Made by a program: the position numbers and the translations under genes. From positions 2,298,539-2,362,538 of the forward strand of contig MU004185.1 in the NCBI GenBank assembly GCA_010093605.1: a DNA stretch of 64,000 nucleotides, read 5' to 3'. Below, piece after piece: positions 1 through 11,248 of the stretch (position 1 is its first letter; each line of letters begins with the position of its first letter). Below the pieces are notes generated by a model. That model ran no database searches, was not told where the DNA came from, and saw only the letters and a program-made list of their open reading frames with translations. The DNA comes from Lophium mytilinum. Lineage: Eukaryota; Ascomycota; Dothideomycetes; Mytilinidiales; Mytilinidiaceae.

Positions 1-531
1 GTCCTTCATGGCGATTTCTATGCGACTAACATCATGCTCGATCCCATCCACCAAGACTTCTTTGGCTTCCCGAACGTCGTGATAATCGATTTCGGGTCCG
101 CTAAAATCCTCCACCCTGACGCGCTCTTTGGTCTCATTGGGCCGAAAGAACTTCACGCTCGAGATGCATGGTCAGCCTATGATCTAATATATAGGCTTAC
201 CTCGATGAGCATCGAGAAGCCGGTGGTGGGTACCCTAGCTGATCAGTGGGAACAGTTCACTGAAGCGCTGGATGATATGAGGTTGGCCACTGGTCTGACT
301 GGCAGCACACAGGAGGATATCGAGGGGTGGGAAACCTATCTGTTTCTTGAGAAATGGAAGAAGGTTGCTGTTGAAGCTCGGGGTAAGACGCCTCCTGAGG
401 TATTTGAGGAGATTGCGAGCGGGTTGAAAACTACCGAGATCAACGAGAAGCTCGATGCCAGCTTGCAGGCCGTTGTTAAGCGGCATGGAGGAGGGAAGCC
501 AGGAATTCATCAAATTTCCCCCTCTGTTTGA
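1..531 (+). CDS. 3' end of an aminoglycoside-phosphotransferase-fold kinase-like protein (partial at left edge)
   Basis: The frame is open from base 1 to the stop at 529-531, so the true start lies outside the window. The visible 176 residues begin with VLHGDFYATNIM, which fits the HGDxxxxN catalytic loop of the APH/choline-kinase fold. About 20 residues later VVIIDFGSA supplies the DFG-like metal-binding Asp. The remainder is a helical C-lobe tail with no recognised motif. Fungal genomes hold many such proteins of unknown substrate, so I infer a small-molecule phosphotransferase but cannot name a substrate. The N-lobe cannot be seen. Confidence 0.75.
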   Translation, partial: VLHGDFYATNIMLDPIHQDFFGFPNVVIIDFGSAKILHPDALFGLIGPKELHARDAWSAYDLIYRLTSMSIEKPVVGTLADQWEQFTEALDDMRLATGLTGSTQEDIEGWETYLFLEKWKKVAVEARGKTPPEVFEEIASGLKTTEINEKLDASLQAVVKRHGGGKPGIHQISPSV

Positions 532-737
532 GCTCTAAGCTCACCACCGCGATGACACCTCCAGTTTTTCTTAGATCTTTGATTATCACGCTCAACACAT
601 AGAATAAATGAAAACCATGGAGTCGGTCGCATCCGACCTCGCCCTATCTCGAAAACAAATCTTCATTATGCGTGTATTTACCGTGACAGTGACATTCACA
701 TAAACTAAATCTTCATACAGTACTGATAGCCATGGCT

Positions 738-2221
738 TCATCCTTTACGAATAAAGCACTTCAGCCCCTGTCTCTTCCCCATCTCTCGCAGCTCTTTGTG
801 ATGCTCCTCCTCCATCCAATACGTCGATCCCCAGTGCCTGCACTCTCGCAGATCCAACAAGACCTTCCCCAGCTGAGGAGTTGCATCCCTCCACTCTCCG
901 TCGAGGAAAGCCTTTAGCAGCGCCATGAGCGGCTCTTCCGCCCATTCCTTGATACTCGAATCCCACAAATTGTCGTAGATAACCATACACTTGATTATCG
1001 GAGGTAAGACCTCCGCAAACCATGATACACGATCTAGGATAGCAGCATTTTTCGCAAGACTATCATCCGACTCGGATTTGATCCAATAGCACTTGGGCAT
1101 GGGACCCACAAGAATCGGCAACGGAACGTGGATACAAGATAGAGCGGTAAAGTCACGCAAGAAGCTGACGGCATCGATGGAAGCCGAGTACAAGACTTCG
1201 TACTCGCTATCACTGACTCTGCACTTTATTATGAGATGTATGAGAGTGCTGCGGAGGTGATGTAGTCCCTGCTGCAGCTGATCTAGCGCTAGATGGCCGT
1301 TTCCGTCCAAGCGAATGCAAAATCCAGCGAGGTAAGGTTGGGTGCCGATCTTATTAATTTGGCAGCATCCTCAATAGGCGTCGGCCCCTCGCTGGCGAGA
1401 TTTAGCCTGGTAAGATTGGCCGCGACTGGCGGGTGATGGAGTGCTCATTCGCATCGCTTTTGGCAAGCTGCGGAAGAACTACACCTCTGAAGATAAGCTT
1501 GACAAGCTTTGGTAAATAGAAGAGAAGAAAAAGACTCTCCGTGCAGGTGGGGAATAGCCCTAAAAAGTTGCGTATGAGCTTCGGAGCCCACACTACTACA
1601 TGTTCTAAATGATCGAAAGTAGACAAGTTCTTCATTTCGCGAGGAACGGTTATCGCGTGTTGTAGAATCGCAGTGAACCATTCATTGCCGTGGAGAAGAA
1701 AGTCGATAGCGATCTTGAGAGATCTGAGGTGTTGTGCATCGCGCCAGTAGCAGCGCTATCATCGCATCTAGGTCGTTGTCATGCGTAATCGCTTTCTTCC
1801 TCCTCTTTTCTTGTGGTAATTTTATCTCTTCAATTGCTTTCTCAATCAAAGTTGCTTCCATTTCGCCATTCGTAATCGGCGAATGACTCACGACCCGAAT
1901 GTTGCGTAGTTTCAACCTACCGAGATCCGAATTCTCTTCATTCACCTCGTCATCCCAATGGTTCGCCGCGTTGACGACCAAATATTTGATGAATGAGGCA
2001 TATTCTGGATGCTCTAGTATTGTTCGTATCAGGCAAATAATCTTCGGAGTCTCATCGGCCTCTTGAATATCCCAGAACATGTGGAGTTTATGGTAAAGAG
2101 TTGGAATAGCCGCCGCGTGCAATTCCTTACAAGTCTTGGAGACGCTCAAGACATCCCATCGTTCTATCTTAGCGAACACTAAGTCTTTGAGCTCGTTGGG
2201 GATGTTGATTAAAGACGCCAT
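738..2221 (-). pseudogene. F-box/LRR-like protein gene, frameshifted
   Basis: Translation begins at 2221 with MASLINIPNELKDLVFAKI, a typical fungal F-box start (SCF ubiquitin-ligase adaptor), followed by CKELHAAAIPTLYHKL. Coding character continues to about 738, but in three frames. Near 1738 the frame must shift by one base, moving from LLARCTTPQ to HLRSLKIAIDFLLHGNEWF. Near 1312 it shifts again, from NLTSLDF to CIRLDGNGHLALDQL. A third change between about 1490 and 1430 could be a frameshift or a 57-bp intron (weak GTGTAG donor, CAG acceptor). No GT donor lies at the first and last shifts, so introns do not explain them. The combined product would be about 490 aa with LRR-like C-terminal text. 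It is either a decaying gene or has base-call errors. Confidence 0.6.
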
Positions 2222-2859
2222 GGTCGAGGGTGATTGAGGTGCGTGTGTGATGTAAAAGCGATGAAGCTGAAGGTTGCCTGAGAATTGGTCACGTGGTTAA
2301 AGAAGTCTTACTCCGAAACACATACTATACCTTTGTAGGAAAAAGAATTAAACCTTTGATTACGAGTTTGAGTAATACGAGCTACTGTAGCCCGAACCTT
2401 CGATCCGATCTGTGATACTCGTAGCTCGTTTTAGGCCGTTGAAATAAACCTGCGGGAGCAAAAAGATTTGCCTTTTTCGAAGTCGCTTAGGGAAGTGGTA
2501 AGCTCTTACAAATCCAAATGGTGGATCTACACCTCGTTCAGATGTTTCCAAACATGTCGTGAGTCCTGAAGCGGTGAGAATATACTCGCACATACCAAGC
2601 ACAAGCAGGAAAGACTGGATTGCAAGTCGCTCATGTGAACTTGATTCAGAATTGTACAGAGAATTCCAGCCTTTCATATTGCTATCGCAACCATTGGCTC
2701 ACGACTCCTGTCACAAAGTCCTTCATCCACAGTATTGCCTACCCCGCCTCGCAATCATCCTTACAGTATCTCCCAGGCACAATGCTGTGACAGTCCAACT
2801 CATAGTCAAAGGTCTTCCACAGTCTTGATGATCTGGAGCACATCGTGATGCTTGGCAGT
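2222..2859. other. Intergenic, no gene seen
   Basis: Short open frames on both strands have no recognisable domain. The stretch holds the 5' region of the F-box gene and the 3' region of the first BTB-like gene. Confidence 0.5.
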
Positions 2860-4075
2860 TCACATTGGATCCCCGGCTACGGCTTTGCTGTCAAACATGG
2901 CGAAGTAGTCTTCGTGCTCCGGCGCCAGTATGACCAATTCTCGCAGGCAACTCTTTACGGCTTTCCCAAAATTGACGGTGGGATGGCAATTGAAGTGTCT
3001 GTGGGCGCGGAGAATGTAAAGCGATTTGAGCTGACCAACGAAACTATTGACGCTAACTTCGTCCCAATCCATTGCGTCATAGGTCGGAATTGGCCAGATG
3101 CCCACCGAAGAGAGTCCCTTGAGAAGTGATCCTACGGCAATGCTATCACAGGCACGAGCATGTCGTTCGGAGCAATCATCGCAAATGGCTGCGCCTCCGC
3201 TTCCGGAGAAAGAGTTGACGTGGTCGGAGCAAGTCTTAAGAATCTTTTCGAAGGCGGTCTTGCGGACTCGTGAGAGAATCTCCCCTGCTTCCGATTAGTC
3301 TTGTAATTTGTTTAGAGGAAGACAAAACATAGTGTTTGTTTTCGTTCTGGGGTTACTCACGTTGAACGGTTGCTCCAATGCCATCTCCCGCGAAGATCGC
3401 CGCTGTCTCAAGTACGTCGGGGAATTCAAGGCTGAAACGGCGAACGAGAGCCTCAAACGTCTTACGATATCCGAAAACCCATGATATCCATAACCATGCT
3501 CCATACTCTGGCTCAAAGATCTTGTCCGTGTATGGTGCAGCCCAGGTCCGGAAGAAAGGTCGAACAAGCTCGACAGCTTTTTCGTAGTGCGAGACTTCAC
3601 CAATGTCGCATAGCTGAGGAAATTCAAGAGCATCGGGCAGTACATTGAATCTGCTATGCGCGATATTGAGGAGCGTTACAACAATCTCTGCGTATTTGAC
3701 GTTGGGAGTACGGATCGTCAACTTTTGCCGTTGTTTGGAGTCTTGCTTCAGCATCAATGAGTTCCATTTGGAGCTCGCTCGGCGAACGCAAGATGACGAT
3801 GCCAGAGCACGAATTTCGGTGTCTGCAAGGTCTAGTGGTTGAATTGTGACATGAAGATCACCTTCATTGTCAAGCTGGATAGCATCCGGCTCTTCGAACT
3901 CTCCGGGACGTTTGGTCTCATCGGGCTCGCCGGGCTGTTCAGGCTGCTTCAACTGATTGGGCTTCTTAGGTTGCTCGGGTTCCAAAGGCTCCAGTTCTTC
4001 GTACTCGCTTGATCTGGCCATTGCGCCTTCGTCGTCCACGACCAGATCCGGCATGTTGTTCTTTTTCTTGGCCAT
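2860..4075 (-). CDS. BTB/POZ-like family protein, copy 1
   Basis: Two exons, 4075-3361 and 3284-2860, with a 76-bp intron (donor GTGAGT; acceptor CAG, with a possible AAG three bases upstream), give 379 aa. The start is the ATG at 4075 (MAKKKNNMPD); the longer open frame upstream starts with GTG. An acidic, Pro/Glu-rich N-terminus is followed by the family block: EGDLHVTI, SSSCVRRASSKWNSL, LLNIAHSRFNVLP, AVELVRPFFRTW and WVFGYRKTFEAL. This resembles the BTB-like proteins expanded in Pezizomycotina. Exon 2 has CDDCSERHARACDSIAVGSL, shared with the other three copies, and EDYFAMFDSKAV. The protein stops at VAGDPM, where paralogues continue with DPxxWxSxAVxxMGFLE, so its C-terminus is short. Function is unknown; BTB folds usually mediate protein-protein contacts. 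Confidence 0.68.
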
Positions 4076-4833
4076 TGTGTCGTTCAATTGGTCGCATCCG
4101 GTAGACGTTAACAAAGGTATCGCGCGTCGATGGGGATGAAACAGTACATCAGCAGCTCGCTTCACAAGGTCCGGAGGTGGTCAAGCCCGTCGGACGCCCG
4201 CGAAAGATTGGCAAAGGCGAGAAGAAGATCGACGGAGATGAAGACGAAGGTGAGGTAGTAAAAGGCTAATCCTCGGCTGATAGCCACGCGCTCGTTGACT
4301 CAACGGAAGTGTGACACGGGCGTAAACAGCGATGGCGGATGTCTCGTCACACTTGAGACGAAACCCCGCTGTAAAAGATGGAGGGCTCGGGTGAAAGAGG
4401 CGAAGAGCCGGCAGGTAGAGAAGGTAACTGTAGTGCTGCGATATGGGACCGTACACGTCGTGTCGCCACTGGCTATGTGGCCAGGTAAGGTAGCGGATTG
4501 GTGAAGTTGATCAGCGGAGGTTCTCGTCTGGGCTCTTGGCCGTGCAGCAAAACATCCGGACAGCTGCGGAGAAGTTGGCTCGAACTATGTATCAAAAGTT
4601 GGAGAAGGAATGAGAGTGATAGTAGACATCTGGATAGTTTTAAGAAGATACGTAGAGCTAATGTAGAATGATAGAAAGTGAAACGTTGAGCTGCTAATGG
4701 GGAGATGAGTTCGCCTCCAGTGGTCTCCAACAAAACCCAGGGATAGTGTGCTTCCGGTTCGTCGATTCATGAGTAGAGAGACCAGATGGACATCCAGTTC
4801 GAGATCTTTGCGCCACTAGTCTGGTTCCGAATC
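4076..4833. other. Intergenic between two tandem BTB-like genes
   Basis: No ORF with recognisable coding character. It should contain the promoter of copy 1 and the 3' end of copy 2. I see no repeat in it. Confidence 0.5.
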
Positions 4834-6128
4834 CTATTTAGCGCCTTTTTCTGGTGCATTGCCTTCCGTGTCTCCTTCTACCTTCCGCTCCAGATGGAGC
4901 ACCTCTGGAGCCTCCCATTGTGGTAGGTTCTTCTCCGACTTTCTTAGCTTGAACGTTGCGAAATGTCGTCGCAAGTTGTTCGAGAGGAAGTCCACGTTTT
5001 TCAAACAGCACTCGATATCCTTGTGAAACCTTTCGTTGACGTCGCATCCGATGTGTGTTTCGTAAGACAAAGCCCTACCCGTCGTAAGGTCGGCCCTAGT
5101 GAGGGCCTTCATAACTTCTGTTATGCTAATCTTACTATTGAAATAACCTCGATTGGGAGACATCAGGCAGTCCCGTCTCATGATGATGAGAAGAGATCCC
5201 AAGGCAATGGAGTCGCAGTCAAAGGCTGAATCTTCAACACCACAAACGCAATTGGCTTTGGGGTATTTCTGGCTAGATAGAGAATCGATGTATCGGTCGC
5301 AGGTGGATTGAATTTTGTAGAAGAGCCTCTCCCGGACGCGCTCTAAATGACCTATCCAGGGAAGTTGAAGATTCAGCATGGCTATCCGAAGACGTAGACG
5401 TAAGGTGGTGTAATTAATCTAGCCCTAGGCTGACATTTTGGATGTATTTGGATGTTGAGAAGGGCATAGTTACCTCGAAGTGCCTCCATCGGTGTCGACA
5501 AGGACAAGGCCTTATAGATACTCCTAGGCATAAGGGTTTGTAGTGACATGTCGTCTAGCCCAGAATAATAGCTAGTTGCATATGCCCCTGCGCAAGAAAC
5601 AAAAGCATTCTGATATCCCATGGCCCAAAACACGAAAGGCCAAATCTCGATATTATGAAAGCTGTAGACACGCGGCACATATGGGAGGACCCAAGCTCGA
5701 AGGAATGGCCGGATCAGCTCTACAGTGTCGTACTTGTGGCATAGGAGTACCAGAGTCCATATTTCTATTTGTCGAAGGGTTTCCGGAAGCGTATCGAATT
5801 TGGCATGGGCGATGTTGAAAAGGAGCAAAACTGTTTCGTCCATCTGAGGCAAGTCATTAACCTCATTTATATCGAAATCGCCGACCTGGAGCATTGGCAA
5901 AGACAGCTTCAAATCCAACGGGGAGTCATTGAGCATGGATCTCCACACCCGGCTTGCACGACGAAGGCATGGAGCCGAAACTAGATATGTTGCCTTCTCT
6001 TCGTCCTCAAAGTTATAGAGCGACACACGAAGATCCCCTTCCGGATCCACGATATAGGTCTCCTCTGGTGGTGTATGAAGATGGTGGTCATCGATGGTAG
6101 ATGTATTTGAGCTGTTGTCGTTGTCCAT
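4834..6128 (-). CDS. BTB/POZ-like family protein, copy 2
   Basis: Exons 6128-5474 and 5381-4834, intron 92 bp (GTAACT...TAG), give 400 aa. I chose ATG 6128 (MDNDNSSNTST) over an ATG-like extension upstream because the family block starts soon after it. Block residues seen: DPEGDLRVSL, SAPCLRRASRVWRSML, LLFNIAHAKFDTLPE, YDTVELIRPFLRAW and FWAMGYQNAFV. The intron sits at the same place as in copies 1, 3 and 4. Exon 2 has IGHLERVRERLFYKI, then CVC...DCDSIALGSL, matching the shared Cys/GSL block. The C-terminus is basic and acidic (ERKVEGDTEGNAPEKGAK) and lacks the MGFLE segment. It lies head-to-tail with copy 1, which suggests tandem duplication followed by strong divergence. Confidence 0.7.
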
Positions 6129-7292
6129 GGCTTTTTCGGCTGTAGCCAAGGTCCGATCCCAGGAGACTTGGAGAGGAAGCAATGGGGTTGAAGAGTGAAC
6201 ATGTGAGTACCGAGAGAGAAGGCGGAAAAGAGACGATGAATAGATGAATATCTGGACGCCTGGTACCCTTTCCACATTGCTGTGCCGCAGTGGCTGAGCC
6301 TACCGTCGTCATCACGTGTTTCGACACTGCATGAATTTCGAAGCGCCGATAACGTGGCGCTCACAACTCGCTCGTCGCAAGAAGACCGCCGAGGATTTAA
6401 TGATTGGCAGGAGTGTCAGAAACTCGGTGGAAGTCCTCTCGTGGCGTAGTACCAATGAGTCAGTGCGTCGGGAGTCGCTTTACTGGACATAAGGGAAACT
6501 GGCTTGAAACAAGGTCTTCAATGCAGTATGACAACAGTTGCCTTCGAGTGCCTATTTCAAAGACGGAATACGGGACGGAGGCTGATATTGAGAAGATGTG
6601 AGATTGTTGAAGGAGATAGAAGTGACTATCACAACAAAATGCGAGCTAGCAGTTGAAGAGGCGGCACAGTCAAGAGAGCAGATCCGGATGAATAAGAGAG
6701 GAACCCAGCCTGAGTTTCCAGGTTGGACTTTTTAATATCAAGACTCTGTGCCATAATGGCTACTGCACAAAGTTTCATGATTTCAAGTTTTCACTGCGCC
6801 GTGTACCACCAACCTTCACACACATGGACACCCCTTCCAGCACCGCCTGGTCACACCTTCCGGCTCACTCGCATGTCATCAAGTCGACAGCTCCAAGAGC
6901 TCCAAGATTCATACAATTAGTCCGTTCGCATCGTGTTTTCCATCCAAGGCGCATAGCTTTTCAGTACCTAGAATCCCAGTAAGCAGCAACTGCCCCAATC
7001 AGCATCTGGCATCCTCCATTTCCGTCGCCGGTAAGCCCATGGCCAACAGTTCGGCTTCGGTGAGCTTTCCGACCTTTCCACCAATATATAATTACAAACT
7101 GAGAAAGGGAAAGTGTCGGTGTTCTTCCATGTAACAACAAAGACAGCGCCAAGACCGGAAAATCAAGGTATCCTACCAAAGATCTCGAGGCGCATCTCTG
7201 CGGCCTGGCACATAGCAGGGAGGGGGAAGGGGAAAGGGGGACAGGGAAATGGGGGAGGAAGTGCAGAAGGACTCTGTGGGGGCTCCATACAT
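6129..7292. other. Intergenic between copy 2 and the U2AF gene
   Basis: No supported gene. It contains the 5' region of the BTB-like copy 2 and, near 7208-7262, a purine-rich tract that reads as a polypyrimidine tract in the U2AF transcript. Confidence 0.5.
7208..7262 (-). promoter_or_regulatory. Polypyrimidine tract followed by CAG in the U2AF 3' UTR
   Basis: On the minus strand, about 30 nt after the U2AF stop codon, lies a run of roughly 45 nt made almost only of C and T, followed by CTATGTGCCAG. That is the layout of a 3' splice site. The position in the 3' UTR is seen directly; use as a splice site or U2AF-binding site is inference. Confidence 0.35.
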
Positions 7293-9216
7293 TTACCAGG
7301 CGTCAACATCGAAGTACTCCTGATATCCGTTTAGCAACTGTCATCTTCTGATAAGGGGAAGCGGCAACTGACCTCTCCGAAGAAAGTAACGACAACGGTA
7401 CGATCTTGAAACTTGCGGCCAGCGAGAGCTTTGAGGGCCGTCTGGGCATATCCACTCTCTGCGTACTTGACGTAGATTTTGCCGACGCCGGGGTTGGTCC
7501 GGGGACCGCTCGGGCGCGGGACCTTAAAGTCAAGGATTGGACCATACTTCTCACACTCCTCGCGGACATCTTCCACGATTTCTAAAAGCTCAAATCAGTA
7601 CCTGTCGATCAATGAGAGCCTTGTGAAGTCATACCTTCGTAGTCTTCGTCATTCATGAGCTCCTCAGCCGTGACCATGTTCAGCAACTGGATGACACGGC
7701 CCTGGTCTGACTCGGTCGAAGTTGTACCTGCGAGCAGTGACATGGCGTTAACGCCCATTTCCATGCCAGCGACCTGTTTCACGCCGATACAAGCACGTTG
7801 GACTTTGAGATGATCATCGCCAAGCTCCATGCCGTTAAGACCTTCAAGAGCAATCTCAGCAACTTGTGGATCAACGTATTCGCAGAAGGCGATGCCCTAC
7901 AACACACGGTTAGCAAAACTTCCGCCTCTCGAAAATCACAACTTGCCCTAGATTGATCAGTATGAATCTCCTTGGCCAGGATGAAGGATTTGAGTTCGCC
8001 AAAAGCGACTAGAAGTTCCGAGACCTGCGTGTCCTCCAGATAAGTGGGGATATTCGAGATGCTGATCTTGTCGCCCGAGTCTTTGACGACGTTTGAGATC
8101 ACACCTGGCTCCTGGTCTTCCTCGACCTCAGCTGCGGGAACAATGTAGTCTTTCGGCCTCCGGATCTTTAAGCCACTCTGGTCTCCGTTGTGCATTCCAT
8201 TTGATGTCTCCATGTCGTCCTCCATCGTAATTCCGTCCATTGCCAGGGTGAATGTAGCATCCTCGGAACTCTTGAACTCCACAAGCGAGAAGACTCTATC
8301 GTTGGATATGTGGGAGGAAAGGCAAGGGTCGGGGCCGGATACAACGTTCAGGTTGTTGAGCTGGAGATTGAAAAAGTCGACAAGCGACTGGTTGGTGGCC
8401 GAGGCAGGCAGATTCTTCACGATCAATCGCTTGGCCTGGCGGGCGTTGGACGGCTTGAGTGCGGAGGCAGTCGCAGAGCCAGCGGGTTGGTTCATGAAGG
8501 CCTGAAGACGGCTGGGGTCCATGGGCTGCGTGCGGGGAGCGCCGGGGAGAGGGAACATGCCCGAGAGCTTGGCCTGCTCGGCGGTGACATTGTCGTAACC
8601 GCTTGGCTTGATGTCCCACTGGGTGAGGCGACGCTTGCGCGTGAGGACATTGATGGTGTGGCTCAGATCGGGAGTGGGTTCTCTCTTCTTCGGGGGCGGC
8701 GACGCGCTCTTCTTCCGGTCCCGTCCACCAAAGCCGCCGTCGCGATCGCCGCGGTCTCGTCGTCCACCCCGTCCGCGGTCGCCCCTGTCGTCGAAAGGAT
8801 CAGGGCGTCGGGCTCGCGGTTCATCGTCGTCTCTACGGGGGTCTCGGCGCGACGAGGTACGATCGCGGTCCCAAGCTCGCTCTGGGCGTTCGGGGCGTTC
8901 CTCGCGCCTGTCTCTGCCAGCGTACCTATCCTCGCGCTCACGCTCTCTATAGTCGCGGCTAGACGAGTACGAGTCTACTTCATATTCGCGACGGGAGCTC
9001 CTATGAGGAGACCTAGAGCGACGTCGGCTGTCGCGATCTCCACCGCGACGGTCTCCTCCTCGGCGTTCTTCTCTGTCACCGCGGCCGGTCTGGTGGGAGC
9101 GCGAAGACGAGTGGCGTCCACTTTCTGTTGGATATGGTTAGCTACTACCTAGGATGCGGGTTAGTGGGCGCTGTGGGAGAAATTAGTATACCTCGCGGCC
9201 AGGCGTCGCCGTTCAT
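7293..9216 (-). CDS. U2AF2: Splicing factor U2AF large subunit (U2AF65)
   Basis: Five exons (9216-9192, 9124-7947, 7896-7635, 7581-7373, 7319-7293) encode 566 aa, the usual length. U2AF65 binds the polypyrimidine tract at 3' splice sites and recruits U2 snRNP. Order seen: MNGDAWPRE start; an Arg/Ser/Asp-rich RS-like region to about residue 165; a Trp-containing ligand motif for the small subunit, LTQWDIKPSGYDNV, near 175; RRM1 from KRLIVKNLP (about 238); RRM2 from KISISNIP (about 361); a C-terminal UHM from VIQLLNMV (about 470) ending EYFDVDAW. The 50-bp intron 7897-7946 starts GC rather than GT (AGG/GCAAGT), and frame and domain continuity support it. The other introns are GT-AG, 57-67 bp. 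The gene is divergent from OGG1. Confidence 0.95.
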
Positions 9217-9537
9217 GTTGACAGTCTTCTACGCGTGCAAGCACCGCAAGTCAGTGCGCAAGAGAATGCTGAGACGGAGCTGTTTGTCGGATAGAGCGCA
9301 GATCTAGCAGAGCGTACAGAGCTTTGCTGAAGCGCGGGTGATGGATGGGGGTCGACCGGTGGTAGTGGTCGAGTCGAGCGAGGTGTTGAGTGAGGCTCCA
9401 CGCGGAGGAGAAACGACCTGAGCTTTCTGAAATTTGGAGCCAAGGCGCTAGCGGCGCTACCCCTGTTCAACACCAGAACGCGCATCACCACCTCCCAGTC
9501 CAGCAAACTGCGCCAATCTGTCTCTGTGAAGCCGAGA
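9217..9537. promoter_or_regulatory. Shared divergent promoter of U2AF2 and OGG1
   Basis: The two start codons face away from each other with 321 bp between them, so both promoters must lie here or overlap the 5' UTRs. No clear TATA box was seen. Confidence 0.6.
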
Positions 9538-10883
9538 ATGTCTGCGTTACGTGTATCCGAGTGGCAGAAACTGCCCGTCAGCCTGAAGGAGCTCTGCATC
9601 AATACTACGTTGCGCTGCGGCCAATCTTTCCGGTATGTCTTGTCTTTACTTCTACAGTTATCCCAATTAATCCCCAATGCATAGTTGGAGGAAGTCTGGA
9701 GAAGACGAGTGGTCTCTAGCTCTCCACGGACGTATTCTTTCTCTGCGACAAGACTCCCAGCATCTACACTACCGCGCATCCTTCCCCAGCGCCTCCCTGG
9801 CACCCCCTACTCCTCCCGCCTCCACCGTCCCATTTGCTGCCGAATCGGTGAATCAAGACGACGATGACACCCTCGCGCTCGTCAAGCACTACTTCAACCT
9901 CACCCCCAATCTCGCCCAGCTTTACGACCAATGGGCGCTGGCCGATCCGAACTTCAGAAAGAGAGCGCCCAAGTTCACAGGGGTGCGGATACTGCAGCAA
10001 GACGCGTGGGAAGCTCTCATAGGCTTCATATGCAGCAGTAATAACAACATCTCCCGCATCTCCCAGATGGTTCACAACCTCTGTCTGCATTATGGACCAC
10101 TGATCGGCCATATTGGAGAGACTCCCTACCACGACTTTCCTACCCCTATGGCGTTGACTGGACCGAAAGTGGAGCAACATCTACAGAAGTTGGGATTTGG
10201 ATATAGGGCGAAATACATCTACAAGACAGCGGTGATGGTGGAAGAGAAGGGTCTGGACTGGCTCCAGGATCTGTGTAACCCAGAAAACCCTCCTCTCGGC
10301 GTGGATCCTAAGCCCGCGGGCGAACTAGTCGAAGGAGGGCGCGAGGGCTATCGGAGAGCGCATGAAGAACTGTTAGCCTTACATGGAGTTGGGCCTAAGG
10401 TGGCAGACTGTGTTTGCTTGATGGGCCTTGGTTGGTCCGAGTCCGTGCCAGTCGACACTCATGGTAAGCAGCCATCCAATCGTCAGATTGACGACTGCTA
10501 ATGGGCATTCAGTATGGCAAATTGCTCAGCGAGATTACAAGTTCGGTAAAGGCAAGCACAGTAGTCTGACCAAGGCGACCTATGATGCCGTCGCGAACCG
10601 CTTCAGGAGTCTTTGGGGCAAGGAGGCTGGATGGGCGCATTCCGTGTTATTCACAGCTGACCTCAAGACCTTTTCGGAGAGGTTGGTAGCTAAGGCGGAA
10701 GTGAAGGAGGAGGCAGTCGTTAAGACCGAGGTCAATGGCATCAAGCAAGAGGCAGATACGGTACGGATAGAGACGATCACTGAGAAACGGGTGAAGCGAC
10801 CGTTCGTGAAAGAGGAACATCAAGTTCTGGAAGTCAAAGAAGAAAAAGTCACTCGAAAGAGGGCGAAGAGGACCAGAAACTAA
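9538..10883 (+). CDS. OGG1: 8-oxoguanine DNA glycosylase/AP lyase
   Basis: Three exons (9538-9632, 9685-10463, 10513-10883; introns 52 and 49 bp) give 414 aa. The start MSALRVSEWQKLPVSL is the ATG just before the conserved LCINTTLRCGQSFRW block, so I prefer it to the in-frame ATG at 9677. OGG1 excises 8-oxoguanine opposite cytosine in nuclear and sometimes mitochondrial DNA. The helix-hairpin-helix with the catalytic pair is visible: LLALHGVGPKVADC (Lys270) and VPVDTH (Asp289), with VWQIAQRDY after the second intron. SSNNNISRI also matches the family. The C-terminus, about 80 residues, is rich in Lys/Glu/Arg (KRVKRPFVKEE, TRKRAKRTRN) and may be a nuclear localisation signal. Confidence 0.95.
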
Positions 10884-11248
10884 TTGCCTTGCATTCAAAT
10901 ATGTATATTCACCCTGTAAGTATAACGGGTAATGATATTTCGAGTTTTAGAGATTCTTGAGGCATCTTATCGCGATACAGAACATCATTTTAAGAAACTC
11001 TCGTTTCTACTCGATTGCTGTTAATTCCCATCGCGAGCGGCGTGGCGAGTCTTATTATTTAGTCCGTCTGGCCATCTTGGCACTCTCATGACAATGAACT
11101 TTGGGAGTTCCTTTGTTTCCGTTCCTTTGTCCTATTCTTTCTACCCTCATAGGGAACAATAGCTCTGTACAACACCGTTTTATCAGCAACGCGGAAACAT
11201 GAACTAACATTTTCTCACACTTCGTACTGTTGACATTATCTCTATACA
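10884..11248. other. Intergenic, no gene seen
   Basis: Separates OGG1 from the next gene on the same strand. No repeat or RNA gene recognised. Confidence 0.5.

Noticed and set aside
2360-2677. 105-residue minus-strand open frame
   Set aside because: No domain or start context, and the plus strand is open over the same bases.
8310-9152. 280-residue plus-strand open frame
   Set aside because: Antisense of the U2AF RS region and RRM1; its composition mirrors Arg/Ser codons.
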